Shown: in pieces, positions 45,078-54,519 of the stretch
Layout: every line of letters starts with the position of its first letter
Numbering within the stretch: the first letter of the stretch is position 1
DNA from: Cladosporium sp. IMV 00045
Taxonomy: Eukaryota; Ascomycota; Dothideomycetes; Cladosporiales; Cladosporiaceae
Length of the DNA: 64,000 nucleotides
Reading direction: 5' to 3'
NCBI GenBank assembly: GCA_001931905.2
Contig: MSJI02000297.1
Location: 35,645 to 99,644, forward strand
Program-made: the position numbers and the translations under genes
The notes under the pieces: generated by a model
The model's database searches: none
Told to the model about the DNA's origin: nothing
Seen by the model: only the letters and a program-made list of their open reading frames with translations

Positions 45078-47993
45078 ATGGCGACCGGCAGTCCGTCGAC
45101 TGCGCAGGCCATCGCTGGCGGGCCTAAACCTGCGCCCTCCTCCCAGAGTGAAGCGGTGCAGTCCAAGAGGGATCTGGCTAGCTGGTGGAAGCAATTCAAG
45201 AGGAGCGACAAGAAGCCGCAGGAACAATCAGGTATGCGCGCACAAACACATCTCCCTCGCATTTTGCCGTTGCGCATGGCGTGCGGTTGCGCCCACCAAC
45301 TCGGCGGGTTGCACACCTTTGCGTCTAATATTCAAAATCGTTACTTGCGTATCTGCGGGATTTCGTTCTAATCAAGACATAGCACCTGCGCCGGGCATAT
45401 TCGGCATTCCTTTACACACCTCGATCCGCTACGCCAATGTCGCAATCTCCCTTTTCAACGACGAAGGGCAAAGCTACATCTACGGCTATGTTCCAATCGT
45501 GGTAGCGAAATGCGGTGTCTTCTTGAAAGAGAAGGGTGAGTGACTATTTGCGACAAACGTTCTTGTACAAGCTCTGACATTTATGTAGCTACCGACGTGG
45601 AGGGTATTTTCCGTCTTGCTGGCAGTGAGAAACGTATCAAGGAGCTCAAGATTGCTTTCGATTCCCCCGATCGGTATGGCAAGGGCCTCGACTGGACCGG
45701 ATATACCGTACACGATGCTGCCAACATTTTGCGACGCTACTTCAACCAGCTGCCGGAACCTATCATTCCTCTTGAATTCTATGAGCGCTTCCGCGACCCT
45801 CTTAAAAACCACCAAGCCCAAGCTGTTGGCGCCATGGACGCACAAAGCCCTACGATTGGTGACTTCCACCATGATGCTGCCATTCGCATCTACCAGGCAT
45901 TGATTACGGAACTGCCTCCCTTGAACCGCCAGCTGCTACTGTACATTCTGGATCTACTTGCAGTCTTCGCAAGCAAGTCTGATTTGAACAAGATGACCAC
46001 TCCGAACTTGGCTGCGATCTTCCAACCTGGACTGCTCTCGCACCCACAACACGACATGGCTCCGCAGGAATACCGTCTTTCCCAAGACGTCCTCATTTTC
46101 CTGATTGAGAACCAGGATAGCTTCCTCATCGGTATGCCTGGCACGGCCGCCGATCACGAGACTGTCAAGGAGGTGCAAGCCGGTGTTCCAAGCCCCAGCA
46201 AAGTTCCAGCCTCGCCTGTGACTCCTAGCAGGTCGAAGACTGTTGTCAACCGGTCGAGCTCAAATGCAAGCACGAACGCCGAAGGGAGGTGGAACAGCCT
46301 CAGGCGGAATGTTTCTGTGTCCAGCAAACACAGCAAGCGTTCCGAAGCTGGTCCGACACCTGTAACTCCGTCGATTGGCACTCCTGTCACTCCCGGTGGT
46401 AGTGTTCACCGCAGTAACACAGTACCTTCAAGGAGACCTGGAGGCGCTGCTCCATCCCCTCGCTTTCCTCGAGAGAAGACGTCCGATCCCTCAACGCCTA
46501 ATCGATCATCCCCTGTGGCTCAGCCCGTTGACAGCACGAAGCAGGAGTCTCTGCAGAGCACTCCAGTGGCCTCAGTGGCGCCAACCTTACCTGTTGCGCC
46601 GCCTTCGATTATCTCTGCTTCTTCAAGCGAGGCCACTACACCTCTGGCCACCATTGGTAGTGATACATCTTCTGCGATTACTCGCGATTTCCAGACTCCC
46701 AAGAAGGACACCACCCCACTTTTGGCACCTGCTCACGCCTCTCAAGGCCAACAGACGGAGCGTCAAGGGAGCGGCACGCCTACTGGACCCTCCACCCACG
46801 GCTTCTTGAACATCTTCAAGCAATCGCCTTCTTCTGACGGTGAGGGCAGGAAGCCCAACAAGCTCCAAAAGAAGCGCATTCCCGGGTCCGCATTGTCAAG
46901 CGCGCAGAGTTCGACTCACGATTTACGAGATGACGAGGCGAACCATACACCAATCCCGGCGACTTTGCCAGGTCTTCCAGGTCTTCCAACCGAAATCCCC
47001 GTACAAGCTGAACAGGCATACACTGGCGAGCAGTCTCACTTCGCTACTGCGCAAACAACTCCCAGCCACACTACTCCTCAACGAATGCCGACCGATGCGA
47101 CTTTGAAGCCAACTCTTTCTCCAAGCCATTCATTCACTAGCCACACGGATGTGACGGACCAAAGCGATGCAGACATGGTTGGTGACGACATGCCTACGCC
47201 AGGAGCTGAACCCGAGAAGAAGGAACGAAGAAGACACCGCTGGAGATTTTCCCGCAGCCAAAACAAAATCGACCAGCCAACCTCCCCACCACCTCCCGGT
47301 GGGCCTCTCGGAATGATGAGTCCCAAAGAGCAAGCCATGTCTCGTTCCACCATCGGCAGTAGCAATGCCTCAGCTTCCCAGCCGCGCCGGAGCTTCCAAG
47401 AAGCCACACCTCTGGGCAGTCAAGCCGTGGATCCGAACCACACGCCCACGCAAACGCCAGGCTCGCACGGGGGTGCAAACGACACTGGAGTCTTCTCGGA
47501 CAGCGAGAGAGAGAGGAGGGGTCCCATGGGCTGGATCAGAGGCAAAATCCGGGAGAGGAAAGATCGCGATGCCGAGAAGAGAAACCAAACCCCCGAGCGA
47601 AACCAGTCTTCCGCCAACGGCAGGCAGGAGTTCAACACGCCTCCGCACATGGACTCTCTACCAGAGCGACCGAGGGACATCAGCGGGTCGAGCGGCGGCG
47701 TCGGCGGGCATGAGACCAGCGCGCCGTCTTCAAGTGTGCCCACCGGAGGCGAAGCTGCAACTTCAACTGCGGCTCCCGCGCCTGTATCCGAGAAACCTTC
47801 CGCTGCCGCTGATTCTTCCGCTACGCCAGCGCCAACGCCAGCGCAAGCGCAGACACTGAGCTCGAACGAGTCTTCAGCACCTCAAGCACCCGCTGAGCCA
47901 ACCTCGGTTTCGATCTCAGAAGCTCGCCCGCCCACCGCCCCATCCGATCCAGCCGTTCAAGACCGCGTCAGCGCCGTGATGGAAGGTAAGTGA
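45078..47993 (+). CDS. RhoGAP-domain GTPase activator (Sac7-like)
   Basis: GTPase-activating protein for Rho-family GTPases, controlling actin and cell-wall integrity signalling. Three exons, 45078..45231, 45383..45535 and 45589..47993, encode 903 aa. The RhoGAP domain spans about residues 60-255: FGIPLHTSIRYANVAIS, the arginine-finger segment EGIFRLAGSEKRIKEL, RRYFNQLPEPIIPLEFYERF and NLAAIFQPGLLSHP. Short Sac7-type flanks precede the domain. The remaining about 650 residues are Ser/Thr/Pro-rich and presumably disordered, with basic patches (KKERRRHRWRFSRSQ). The stop at 47991 overlaps a perfect donor (G|GTAAGT at 47986), so a further C-terminal exon is possible; see findings. Confidence 0.92.
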
Positions 47994-50579
47994 ACGAAGT
48001 GATGCTGGAGGAACTGAAGGCAGGTATGAGATCGAAGGCGAGAAAGTGAGAAGAAGGGACGAAGTGGAAAAAAGGAGCGAGTTTGGTATGGGTAATAAAA
48101 TAAAGAACGGAAGACAGGAAGGCATGAAACGGTATTGGGAACTGGGATTGGGAAGAGGAGACTGGACAAAAGGAAAAAAATGGAAACAAGAACAGATCTG
48201 TCCTTCAAATTCTTTGATTTTTTTTTTTGTGTGGTGAATGCAATGAGAAGAAGGCATGATGGTCAAGACGAGAAGGAGAGAAGGACATAGGAGAGGGAAT
48301 CAAAGCACCCTTGCTCCAAATCCATGGACTGTCCTCTTATTCATTTTTCTCCCTCTCTCCCGCAGTATCATTACTATCAAGCATCGTGGCAAGCCTCATG
48401 GACGAGAATCGTGGATGTCGACATGTGTAATTCTTCATCACCAAATTGTCCCGAATAAAAAATGGATTACCTTACATGTAAGCATATATCCATTCTCGAC
48501 ATTTCGACTTCCTAGCATTGATATCAAAGCAGTAGGTAGGTACATGTAGTGCACACTACTCCCTAAAGAGATGAGGAGGTGCCTGCACTATTAAACATCT
48601 CGGACGTCAACATAGTAGTAACATTCACGTGCTTCCACGAACAAAAGCTATCAAAGCGATTCCCTAACGATGTGCCGGTCGATCCGCAAAAGCAAAAACA
48701 GATGCTTGGCCGCAAGACTTGCAGTAGTACACATGGACGTCGGGTTTCTAAGGATAGAGAGAGCTCGTGCTGAGGCGGTGATTGGTTGAAGCCGGATTTT
48801 GCGGCTTCGCGAAAGACTGGGCGTTGAACTTGTTTCATCGCTCTGGCAGAGAACAGAAATGATGGGATTTGGTTTCTTTTCGTCGGTTTTTGGTGGGGTA
48901 CTTGGATGTCTACCGTGGGGAGATACATTAATGGAAAGGGATATCTACACCCAATCCAACGTTTCTCTTGTAACAACACAGCTGCGCGGAGCTGTCTTTG
49001 CAAGGCACACTCTCCCTCGGTACACAAATACCATCTGATCCGTGGGCTTCGATTCGCCCGTCTACCGCCGAGAGCTCTGCGGGGAGTTGCTATTCCAAGC
49101 AACTCCCGTGGCCGACGACACACACGTCGGATGTCTGCCTGCAGACAGCTCACCACGCCTACTGATCGACGCGGCCGCGCTTTGCATCTTGCAAGCTTCT
49201 GAAACCGACACGGCCAGCGGGGGGATGGATAATATCTTATATGCACACTTGCGTGTATATTGACCTATGACGATGGTTTGGTGTGTGGTGGAGCACTGCA
49301 GCACTGGAGCCCGTGACACGGACTCGACGGGCTGTGTAGAATTTGGAAGGGAAACCGTATCGAGCATATCTGGCTCCGCGGAGTGAGCTCAGAAACGGGT
49401 GCACAGATGGGCTGTTCACCGAAAATCAGGCAGACTCCCCTGTGCATGGCTTTGACGGTCTGGGAGTTCCCACACACAGTCCACCCAGGAAACGTCATTA
49501 GCCATGGCTGGACTTTGCCGGCTTGTGTGAAACGGTGCGATCGGGAGAGCAGGCAAGCCACAACGAGATATAACGGTTTTCGCCATGTGCTGGACCCGAA
49601 GCAGCGGTGGCCGTCCCATGGTTGAGCAACAGGCGTGACGGAGGTCTGGACGATGGAGGGCAAAAGAGAGTTGCTGACAGAGAGGCGCATGCGCAGTTCC
49701 AGATGCCCTTCCTGATCGCCCGGCGGGAAAAGTCTATATACTGGTGCATCCGGGTGCAAGTAGTGAGAAGATCTTCAAGAGCCCAGTCGCACCTTGGCCG
49801 AGCGAGGCCACCCAGCAGGCCATGGGTAGAAGGCCGGGGCGGGCCTAGTGCACGATCTCTGTTCGTGTTGCGGGCTCGCAGGAAAGCTTCCTGGCTCTGT
49901 GGTCCGCCATTACTCGAACTTCCCGCCCATGCCCTGCTACTTGCTGCAATCCTTCCCAAGCCCTCATCGAGCCCGTCTTGTGCCTTGTCATCATCGCGTT
50001 CTTCTTCTTCTCGCCATTCTGTCCTTCTCCGTTCCATCTTGCACCAACCCACCATCGCTTCATCGACCTTCGCTATCTGGGGAAAAGTGAGAGAGAAGAA
50101 CCGTTGGAGAAACGTCGTCCCCTCCACACATCCACGCACCCACGATTAGCCAACCCTAAACCCACGCCCACCGAGACAAGGGCTGTTTTGCAGGTTTTGG
50201 CCTGTCGCTTTTGGAACTGCAGCGCGCTCCCACAGCTTCCGGCAGTTTGGTAGGCGAACGACGAGATCAGCCGCCACCGCACTCGCCTATACGCCAACGT
50301 CCACGCCAATCCTCGTCTAAGGCCCGCCACCCGTCTGCGCGCTGTGCCGAGTAGAGAGATGTGAGTATTCGTCGTGTCCCTTCTTGCCGCGTGATATCTT
50401 TCTATTCATGTATTCGCTGGCCTCGTCTGACGGACGCCTCGTATCCTCAATCCTCTTCCTGACACTGACGATGCAATAGATTTGCGACATTCCGTGAGCC
50501 GTCGCACTCTCCCACGGATTTCTTGATCTTTCTCTTGGTCTTCTTCTGCTGCCTGGACGCAGCCCGGCTCGCGAGCACG
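47994..50579. other. Intergenic region of 2.6 kb
   Basis: Holds the RhoGAP 3' end, a dense inverted-repeat tract at 48978-49383 (annotated separately) and the 5' leader of the GPI-type protein, which may contain leader introns (gtgagt at about 50361). A 227-codon minus-strand frame (48563-49246) has no recognisable domain and was not called. Confidence 0.4.
48978..49383. repeat. Array of short perfect inverted repeats (hairpins)
   Basis: Consecutive hairpin-forming units seen directly: 48978-48995 (acagct/agctgt, loop 6); 49044-49059 (gggc/gccc); 49065-49082 (ccgc/gcgg around agagctct); 49082-49107 (gggagttgc/gcaactccc, 9 bp, a tenth pair closing a 6-base loop); 49112-49130 (ccgacg/cgtcgg, loop 7); 49132-49147 (tgtctgc/gcagaca); palindrome cgcggccgcg at 49170-49179; 49182-49194 (ttgca/tgcaa); 49239-49260 (atatgcac/gtgtatat, one wobble); 49308-49333 (agcccgt/acgggct, loop 12); palindrome ctccgcggag at 49374-49383. 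Function unknown. Confidence 0.6.
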
Positions 50580-52376
50580 ATGCCTTCTCTGAGATCTCTC
50601 CTACTTCTCGGCCTGCCATTGGCCTCAGCTGGCGTTGCCCGTGCAAGTGACTTCAATGACTTGGTCAACGAAGTGCCCAGCGAGTCTTTGCGGGCTGCTC
50701 TTGATAAGCTCCGTCCCAAGTACCGCGAAGGCGTCTTCGAGGATCACCACAATGCCATGCAAGCCGTGCACAAGGACAACCCAGCATTAGCCACCAAGCT
50801 GGCCGAGATGGCACGCCAGGATTCGATCGTCAACGCAGAGCTGCGGAAACGACAGGACGATAACAGCAACACCACCACCAGCGCCATTGTGATCACTGAC
50901 TCTTCAACTACCGCAGTCAGCATCACCACGGAGACGTCGTCAGAAGTCGAAGAGAGTACAACGCAAGGTCAGTCGTCTTCTACCGCTGCTCCCACCACTT
51001 CCGAGGACGACGACGAGAGCACGACTTCACAAGGTGAGCCTTCTACGACTCCTACTCCTTCCGCCTCTGAGACGACTGCGCCCTCGACCTCCGAGCAAAG
51101 CAGCTCTGCGGAAGAGACCAGCAGCAGCCAGGACGAAAGCACGACCGGCCCCAGCACCACTCAAGAGCCGGAAAGCACTACAGGTCAGACATCACCCACG
51201 AGTTCCGCCACAGCCAGTGATGAGGAATCTTCTGAATCGAGCGTTGCTTCCCAAACCGCCAGCGAGACAACCCAAGACTCCTCGGAAGATAGCAGCACCG
51301 CGACATCCACAGCAGACTCCTCCACCGCTGAATCCTCTGGCTCCTCCGTGACATCGAGTGCAGAGACCACGAGCGATGATCAGGAGTTGACTTCTTCAAT
51401 AGGGTCGAGCGAGAACAGCGCTACCACCGTGCCCATCACCACGACGGATGATTCTGGGAGCTCCCTGACAACGTCTCTAGTAGCTTCCTCGACAACCGAG
51501 GCTTCTCAGCCGCCTCCTGTGACAACGACCGATGACGATTCTGGCAGCACGGTCGTTAGCACGCCGCCTGCCATCACCAGCGCTGTGGAGACTGGCAGCG
51601 ATGACGATGATGACGAGGACAGCTCTTCCGCTGGTGGTACTCAAACCGGCGTTCTCGTTCCTGTTGTCGTGTCATCGACCGAGGATGGTGGCGATGTTGT
51701 GCCCGTGACCACTTCCGCCTTCATCACGTCCGCCAGCGAAAGCGTGGATGTCCCCATCACCTCGACGGACGACAACGGCGACACTTTCACGACCTCAACT
51801 CGCGTCCCCGCCGCTGTTGTGACCTCAACCGATGATAACGGCGACGAAGTCACCACCACCTCTCCCCTAGCCAGCGTCCAGGTCAACTCAGGCGGCAGCA
51901 TCATCACCTCCGCCCCGGCGCCCGGCTCATCCTCAGACTCCAACGATGACGACGACAACGACTCCGAGAACAGCAGCAGCAGCGGCGACGACAGCGACAA
52001 CCTGACCACGACCGACGAATTCGGCAACTCCATCACCCTCTCGTCCGCCACGCCCGGCGCCGTCATCACCACAACCGACGGCCAAGGCCGCACGCTCGTC
52101 ACGACCATCACGCCCAGCGGCGGCAGCGTGAGCGAGCTCGTCTTCAGAACCTCCACCCTCCCCGACGGCGGCCGCCAGACCATTACCAGCTTCGAAGTCG
52201 TGGGAGCCAACAACGCCGCCGCCACCAACGCTGCGTCGGAGACTGCCGCTTCGACGAGCGGCGCTTCGGACCCGACTTTGCAGGAGGGCAGCGCTGCGGC
52301 GTCGTTGTCTACGTGCTATGTGCATGAGATGGTCGCGCTTGTCGTAGGCGCGGTCGCTCTTGTGGCTTTCTTGTGA
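50580..52376 (+). CDS. Ser/Thr-rich GPI-anchored cell-wall type protein
   Basis: Intronless, 598 aa from the ATG at 50580. The N-terminus MPSLRSLLLLGLPLASAGVA is a secretory signal peptide. An ordered, helical segment of about 70 residues follows (LVNEVPSESLRAALDKLRP; EGVFEDHHNAMQAVHKDNP). The remainder is an extremely Ser/Thr-rich stalk, probably O-mannosylated. From about residue 280 it contains imperfect modules built on TTTDD(N/S)G, for example ITSTDDNGDTFTTS and VVTSTDDNGDEVTTTS. The protein ends in a hydrophobic GPI-type tail (MVALVVGAVALVAFL) after a small-residue region. The start is chosen because the signal peptide begins exactly there, although the frame is open upstream. Likely a wall or adhesion protein; specific role unknown. 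Confidence 0.82.
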   Translation: MPSLRSLLLLGLPLASAGVARASDFNDLVNEVPSESLRAALDKLRPKYREGVFEDHHNAMQAVHKDNPALATKLAEMARQDSIVNAELRKRQDDNSNTTTSAIVITDSSTTAVSITTETSSEVEESTTQGQSSSTAAPTTSEDDDESTTSQGEPSTTPTPSASETTAPSTSEQSSSAEETSSSQDESTTGPSTTQEPESTTGQTSPTSSATASDEESSESSVASQTASETTQDSSEDSSTATSTADSSTAESSGSSVTSSAETTSDDQELTSSIGSSENSATTVPITTTDDSGSSLTTSLVASSTTEASQPPPVTTTDDDSGSTVVSTPPAITSAVETGSDDDDDEDSSSAGGTQTGVLVPVVVSSTEDGGDVVPVTTSAFITSASESVDVPITSTDDNGDTFTTSTRVPAAVVTSTDDNGDEVTTTSPLASVQVNSGGSIITSAPAPGSSSDSNDDDDNDSENSSSSGDDSDNLTTTDEFGNSITLSSATPGAVITTTDGQGRTLVTTITPSGGSVSELVFRTSTLPDGGRQTITSFEVVGANNAAATNAASETAASTSGASDPTLQEGSAAASLSTCYVHEMVALVVGAVALVAFL

Positions 52377-52479
52377 GATTTCGCTGCGGTCGGTTCTGGC
52401 CGAACGTTTTGTTCTTGAGAAAAACCTCCCGTCTCATCAACGAATTCTCATGTTATTCATGTCTCTTTCATTGTAGCTG

Positions 52480-52481
<2 letters not shown>

Positions 52482-52511
<30 letters not shown>

Positions 52512-52537
52512 NNNNNNNNNNNNNNNNNNNNTTTTTT
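52482..52537. other. Poly-T run and assembly gap
   Basis: Thirty consecutive T (52482-52511), then 20 N (52512-52531), then six T. The gap sits inside a homopolymer, so its true length is unknown and the two flanks may be misjoined or simply collapsed. Confidence 0.95.
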
Positions 52538-52969
52538 GTTGAATTTTTGTTGATATACATGCGACGCGAGTCACGGCTTTACGAAAAAATGAAGGAAACT
52601 GGGGAACACATTATGCTGGCGTTTGCGAGTTGTTTTTCTTGTTTTGTGCTGGTCGGTTCATTTGCATGCATAGCGATCTCAAAGGACATCGGGGTGGGAA
52701 ATGGGAAGGGAGGGGGAGGGATGTGCCTATGGTACTTAATCTCACATGGGGTCGAATGTTTTGCTGTATATACATGTATGACAGGCAGTGGGTGTACGAA
52801 TTTTCTTGTTATTATCCATCTCCGTTCCTGTTATTTTCATACCTACACGAAATTTCTCGCCTATCCATACTCCGGGCATGGTGTTGAATTGCCAGATAGG
52901 CCTACATCTGCGCGAGAGCAGCTGAGTTGAAGGTCCTAGGATTCTCAAAAGAATTCAATCCACTCTCTC

Positions 52970-53275
52970 GAAGGATGCCCTGGTTCCAAAGGGCTCGTAT
53001 CATCGCCCTCAGCACCCAGTCGAGGACTACTAGCCGGGGAGATGATAGGTTCTCAGGTTACTTTCTCAGGAAGTGCCTTGGTTTCATGCGGCTCGTATCA
53101 TCGCTTTCGGCACCTAATCGAAAACTAATAAGCATAGAGATGACCGAAAACTAATAACCATGGAGATGACGGACGCTCAAACCAGCTTTCTGATAAGCTG
53201 CCTGATTCTCTGCAGGCTCGTATCTTCCGCATCAGCAATTCCTAGGAAGCCAGCAGCCACGGAGATCGGCGACAT
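52970..53275. repeat. Degenerate tandem repeat, about 98-bp period, three copies
   Basis: The core gctcgtatcatcg recurs at 52993 and 53091, and as gctcgtatcttcc at 53216. Flanks also align: tcgaaggatgcc / tcaggaagtgcc / tgataagctgcc before the core, and ggggagatga / catagagatga / cacggagatc after it. Copy 2 carries an internal 26-base tandem duplication (cgaaaactaata(a/a)(g/c)cat... at 53119 and 53145), which explains the 125-base second spacing. On the minus strand the copies read as related peptides sharing GAEGDDTS / GAESDDTS / ADAEDTS. Confidence 0.65.
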
Positions 53276-53972
53276 CTCTGTCAAGCCAGCCTCTCGAATC
53301 TGCTGTTGAAACTCTTCAATATCAAATGGCGCATGAATCTGCTCGAGGCAAAAATTCTTGACATCGACCAAACCTTACAAACCTCTCATCATTCATTTGT
53401 CGCTCCTCGTCATTCAGTTCTTGGCTGTGGCTGATCTGCTATCCTCTCCACACACAAGCACAGCAAGCACCCCATCACGCCTGTTTCATCGCTAAGACTC
53501 TGTGTCGTAGGTGCTTGTGGCTGAGTGCAGAAAAGGACGATCGCACATGTCTGTCGCAGGTGGTGGTGGCTGTGTGGCTGTGATGTGCGATGGCCATTGG
53601 AAGTTTCTCCTTTGTGATCGACAATAATGACGTCGTTTGCGCGCAGCGCGCAGCAAGCAAGGAACATGAACGTTGAGTTGTTCTTCACTGGCAAGTACCT
53701 ACTCTTATATTTACTCTGAAGCTCTCTTCTGGGAGACAAGCTCTTTTCTTCAGATACCATCACAGAACAAGAACTACTTGACTACCTTACCTATCTGTCT
53801 ACCTTCAAAACTCCCTCACATCATTAGCAACTACTCAGCGCTGTGAAAAGCAGACTCTCTATTTCGGAGGGCCAAACAAACAAACCACAACAACAAAAAG
53901 TCCCTCTGAGGCAACCTTGCTCATCAAACACCAAAAGACACATCAAAGCCTACCAGCTCCACAACAAGAACC

Positions 53973-54174
53973 ATGGGTCTCATGTGGACAAAACACTGGG
54001 GTGGCAAGCACGCCGGTACGTCCTGTTTTCTCTCCCTCTCCCTTCACCGCTCTCTTCCCTCGCACGGCTGAAAGCTAACACATCACAGGCGGTGGCGTGG
54101 TAGTCGACAAGCACGGCGTCCGCAGAGCGCCGTTCAGGATCTCGTTTTGCAAGGGGTTGAGCTGTTTCCGCTGA
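53973..54174 (+). CDS. Tiny spliced gene, 42-aa peptide, unknown function
   Basis: Exon 53973..54015 and exon 54089..54174 join to 43 codons including TGA: MGLMWTKHWGGKHAG, then GGVVVDKHGVRRAPFR and a Cys-containing end (FCKGLSCFR). The 73-nt intron has every expected element: donor GTACGT, branch-like gctaaca and acceptor cacag. The junction splits a glycine codon and keeps the frame. The ATG context (accATGg) is strong. The peptide is basic and Gly/His/Lys-rich, with no signal peptide or membrane segment. I do not recognise it. It could be a conserved micro-protein or the spliced leader of a longer non-coding transcript. Confidence 0.5.
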
Positions 54175-54519
54175 GGGGGGTAGTGGTCTCTCTGAGGCGA
54201 GGAGGAAAGATGGAGGAGCGAGGTTGGAGGGTGGGAGCATTGAAGGGAGAGTCGATGGGACGGCTCTCCGGTGTCTTGTCCTGGTGATTCCTCCAGGTTG
54301 TGTTTTTCATTTTGCGAGGGTCTTGGTTTTCTTTGGCGGGCATGACAAACAAACACGGAAGATATTATTGATAGCGCCTGGGAAGATTGACTGGTTCAAT
54401 CATCACGAAATGCATGCATGTTTATGCTACCTCTAATGCTCTCTCTCTCTCATGTCTGCTATATGCTGTTTCGAACTAGACGCGGCCCCCCAGCAATGCC
54501 ATACCCACAAATTCCTTGT
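54175..54519. other. Convergent intergenic region
   Basis: 345 bases between the tiny spliced gene and the acyl-CoA ligase stop. A short ct-repeat (ctctctctct) lies near 54436. No gene seen. Confidence 0.45.

Larger units (their letters stand above)
52377..53972. other. Intergenic region with assembly gap and tandem repeats
   Basis: 1.6 kb downstream of the GPI-type gene. It contains the poly-T/N gap and a degenerate tandem repeat (both annotated). A 64-codon minus-strand frame at 53177-53371 starts MVDVKNFCLEQIHAPF and overlaps the repeat; it lacks support as a gene. Nothing else recognised. Confidence 0.4.

Noticed and set aside
44212..45543. 443-codon plus-strand frame crossing the RhoGAP start
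   Set aside because: Low-complexity Ser/Pro/Arg/Thr leader translation in a different frame from the RhoGAP exon; no domain or splice support.
48563..49246. 227-codon minus-strand frame overlapping the hairpin array
   Set aside because: Composition (Arg/Ser/Cys/Phe-rich) is unlike a folded protein, and no family was recognised; I describe the DNA structure instead.
50154..50163. Telomere-like ccctaaaccc, possible telomerase RNA template or interstitial telomere
   Set aside because: Only one imperfect unit, not continuous with TTAGGG repeats; chance occurrence is sufficient.
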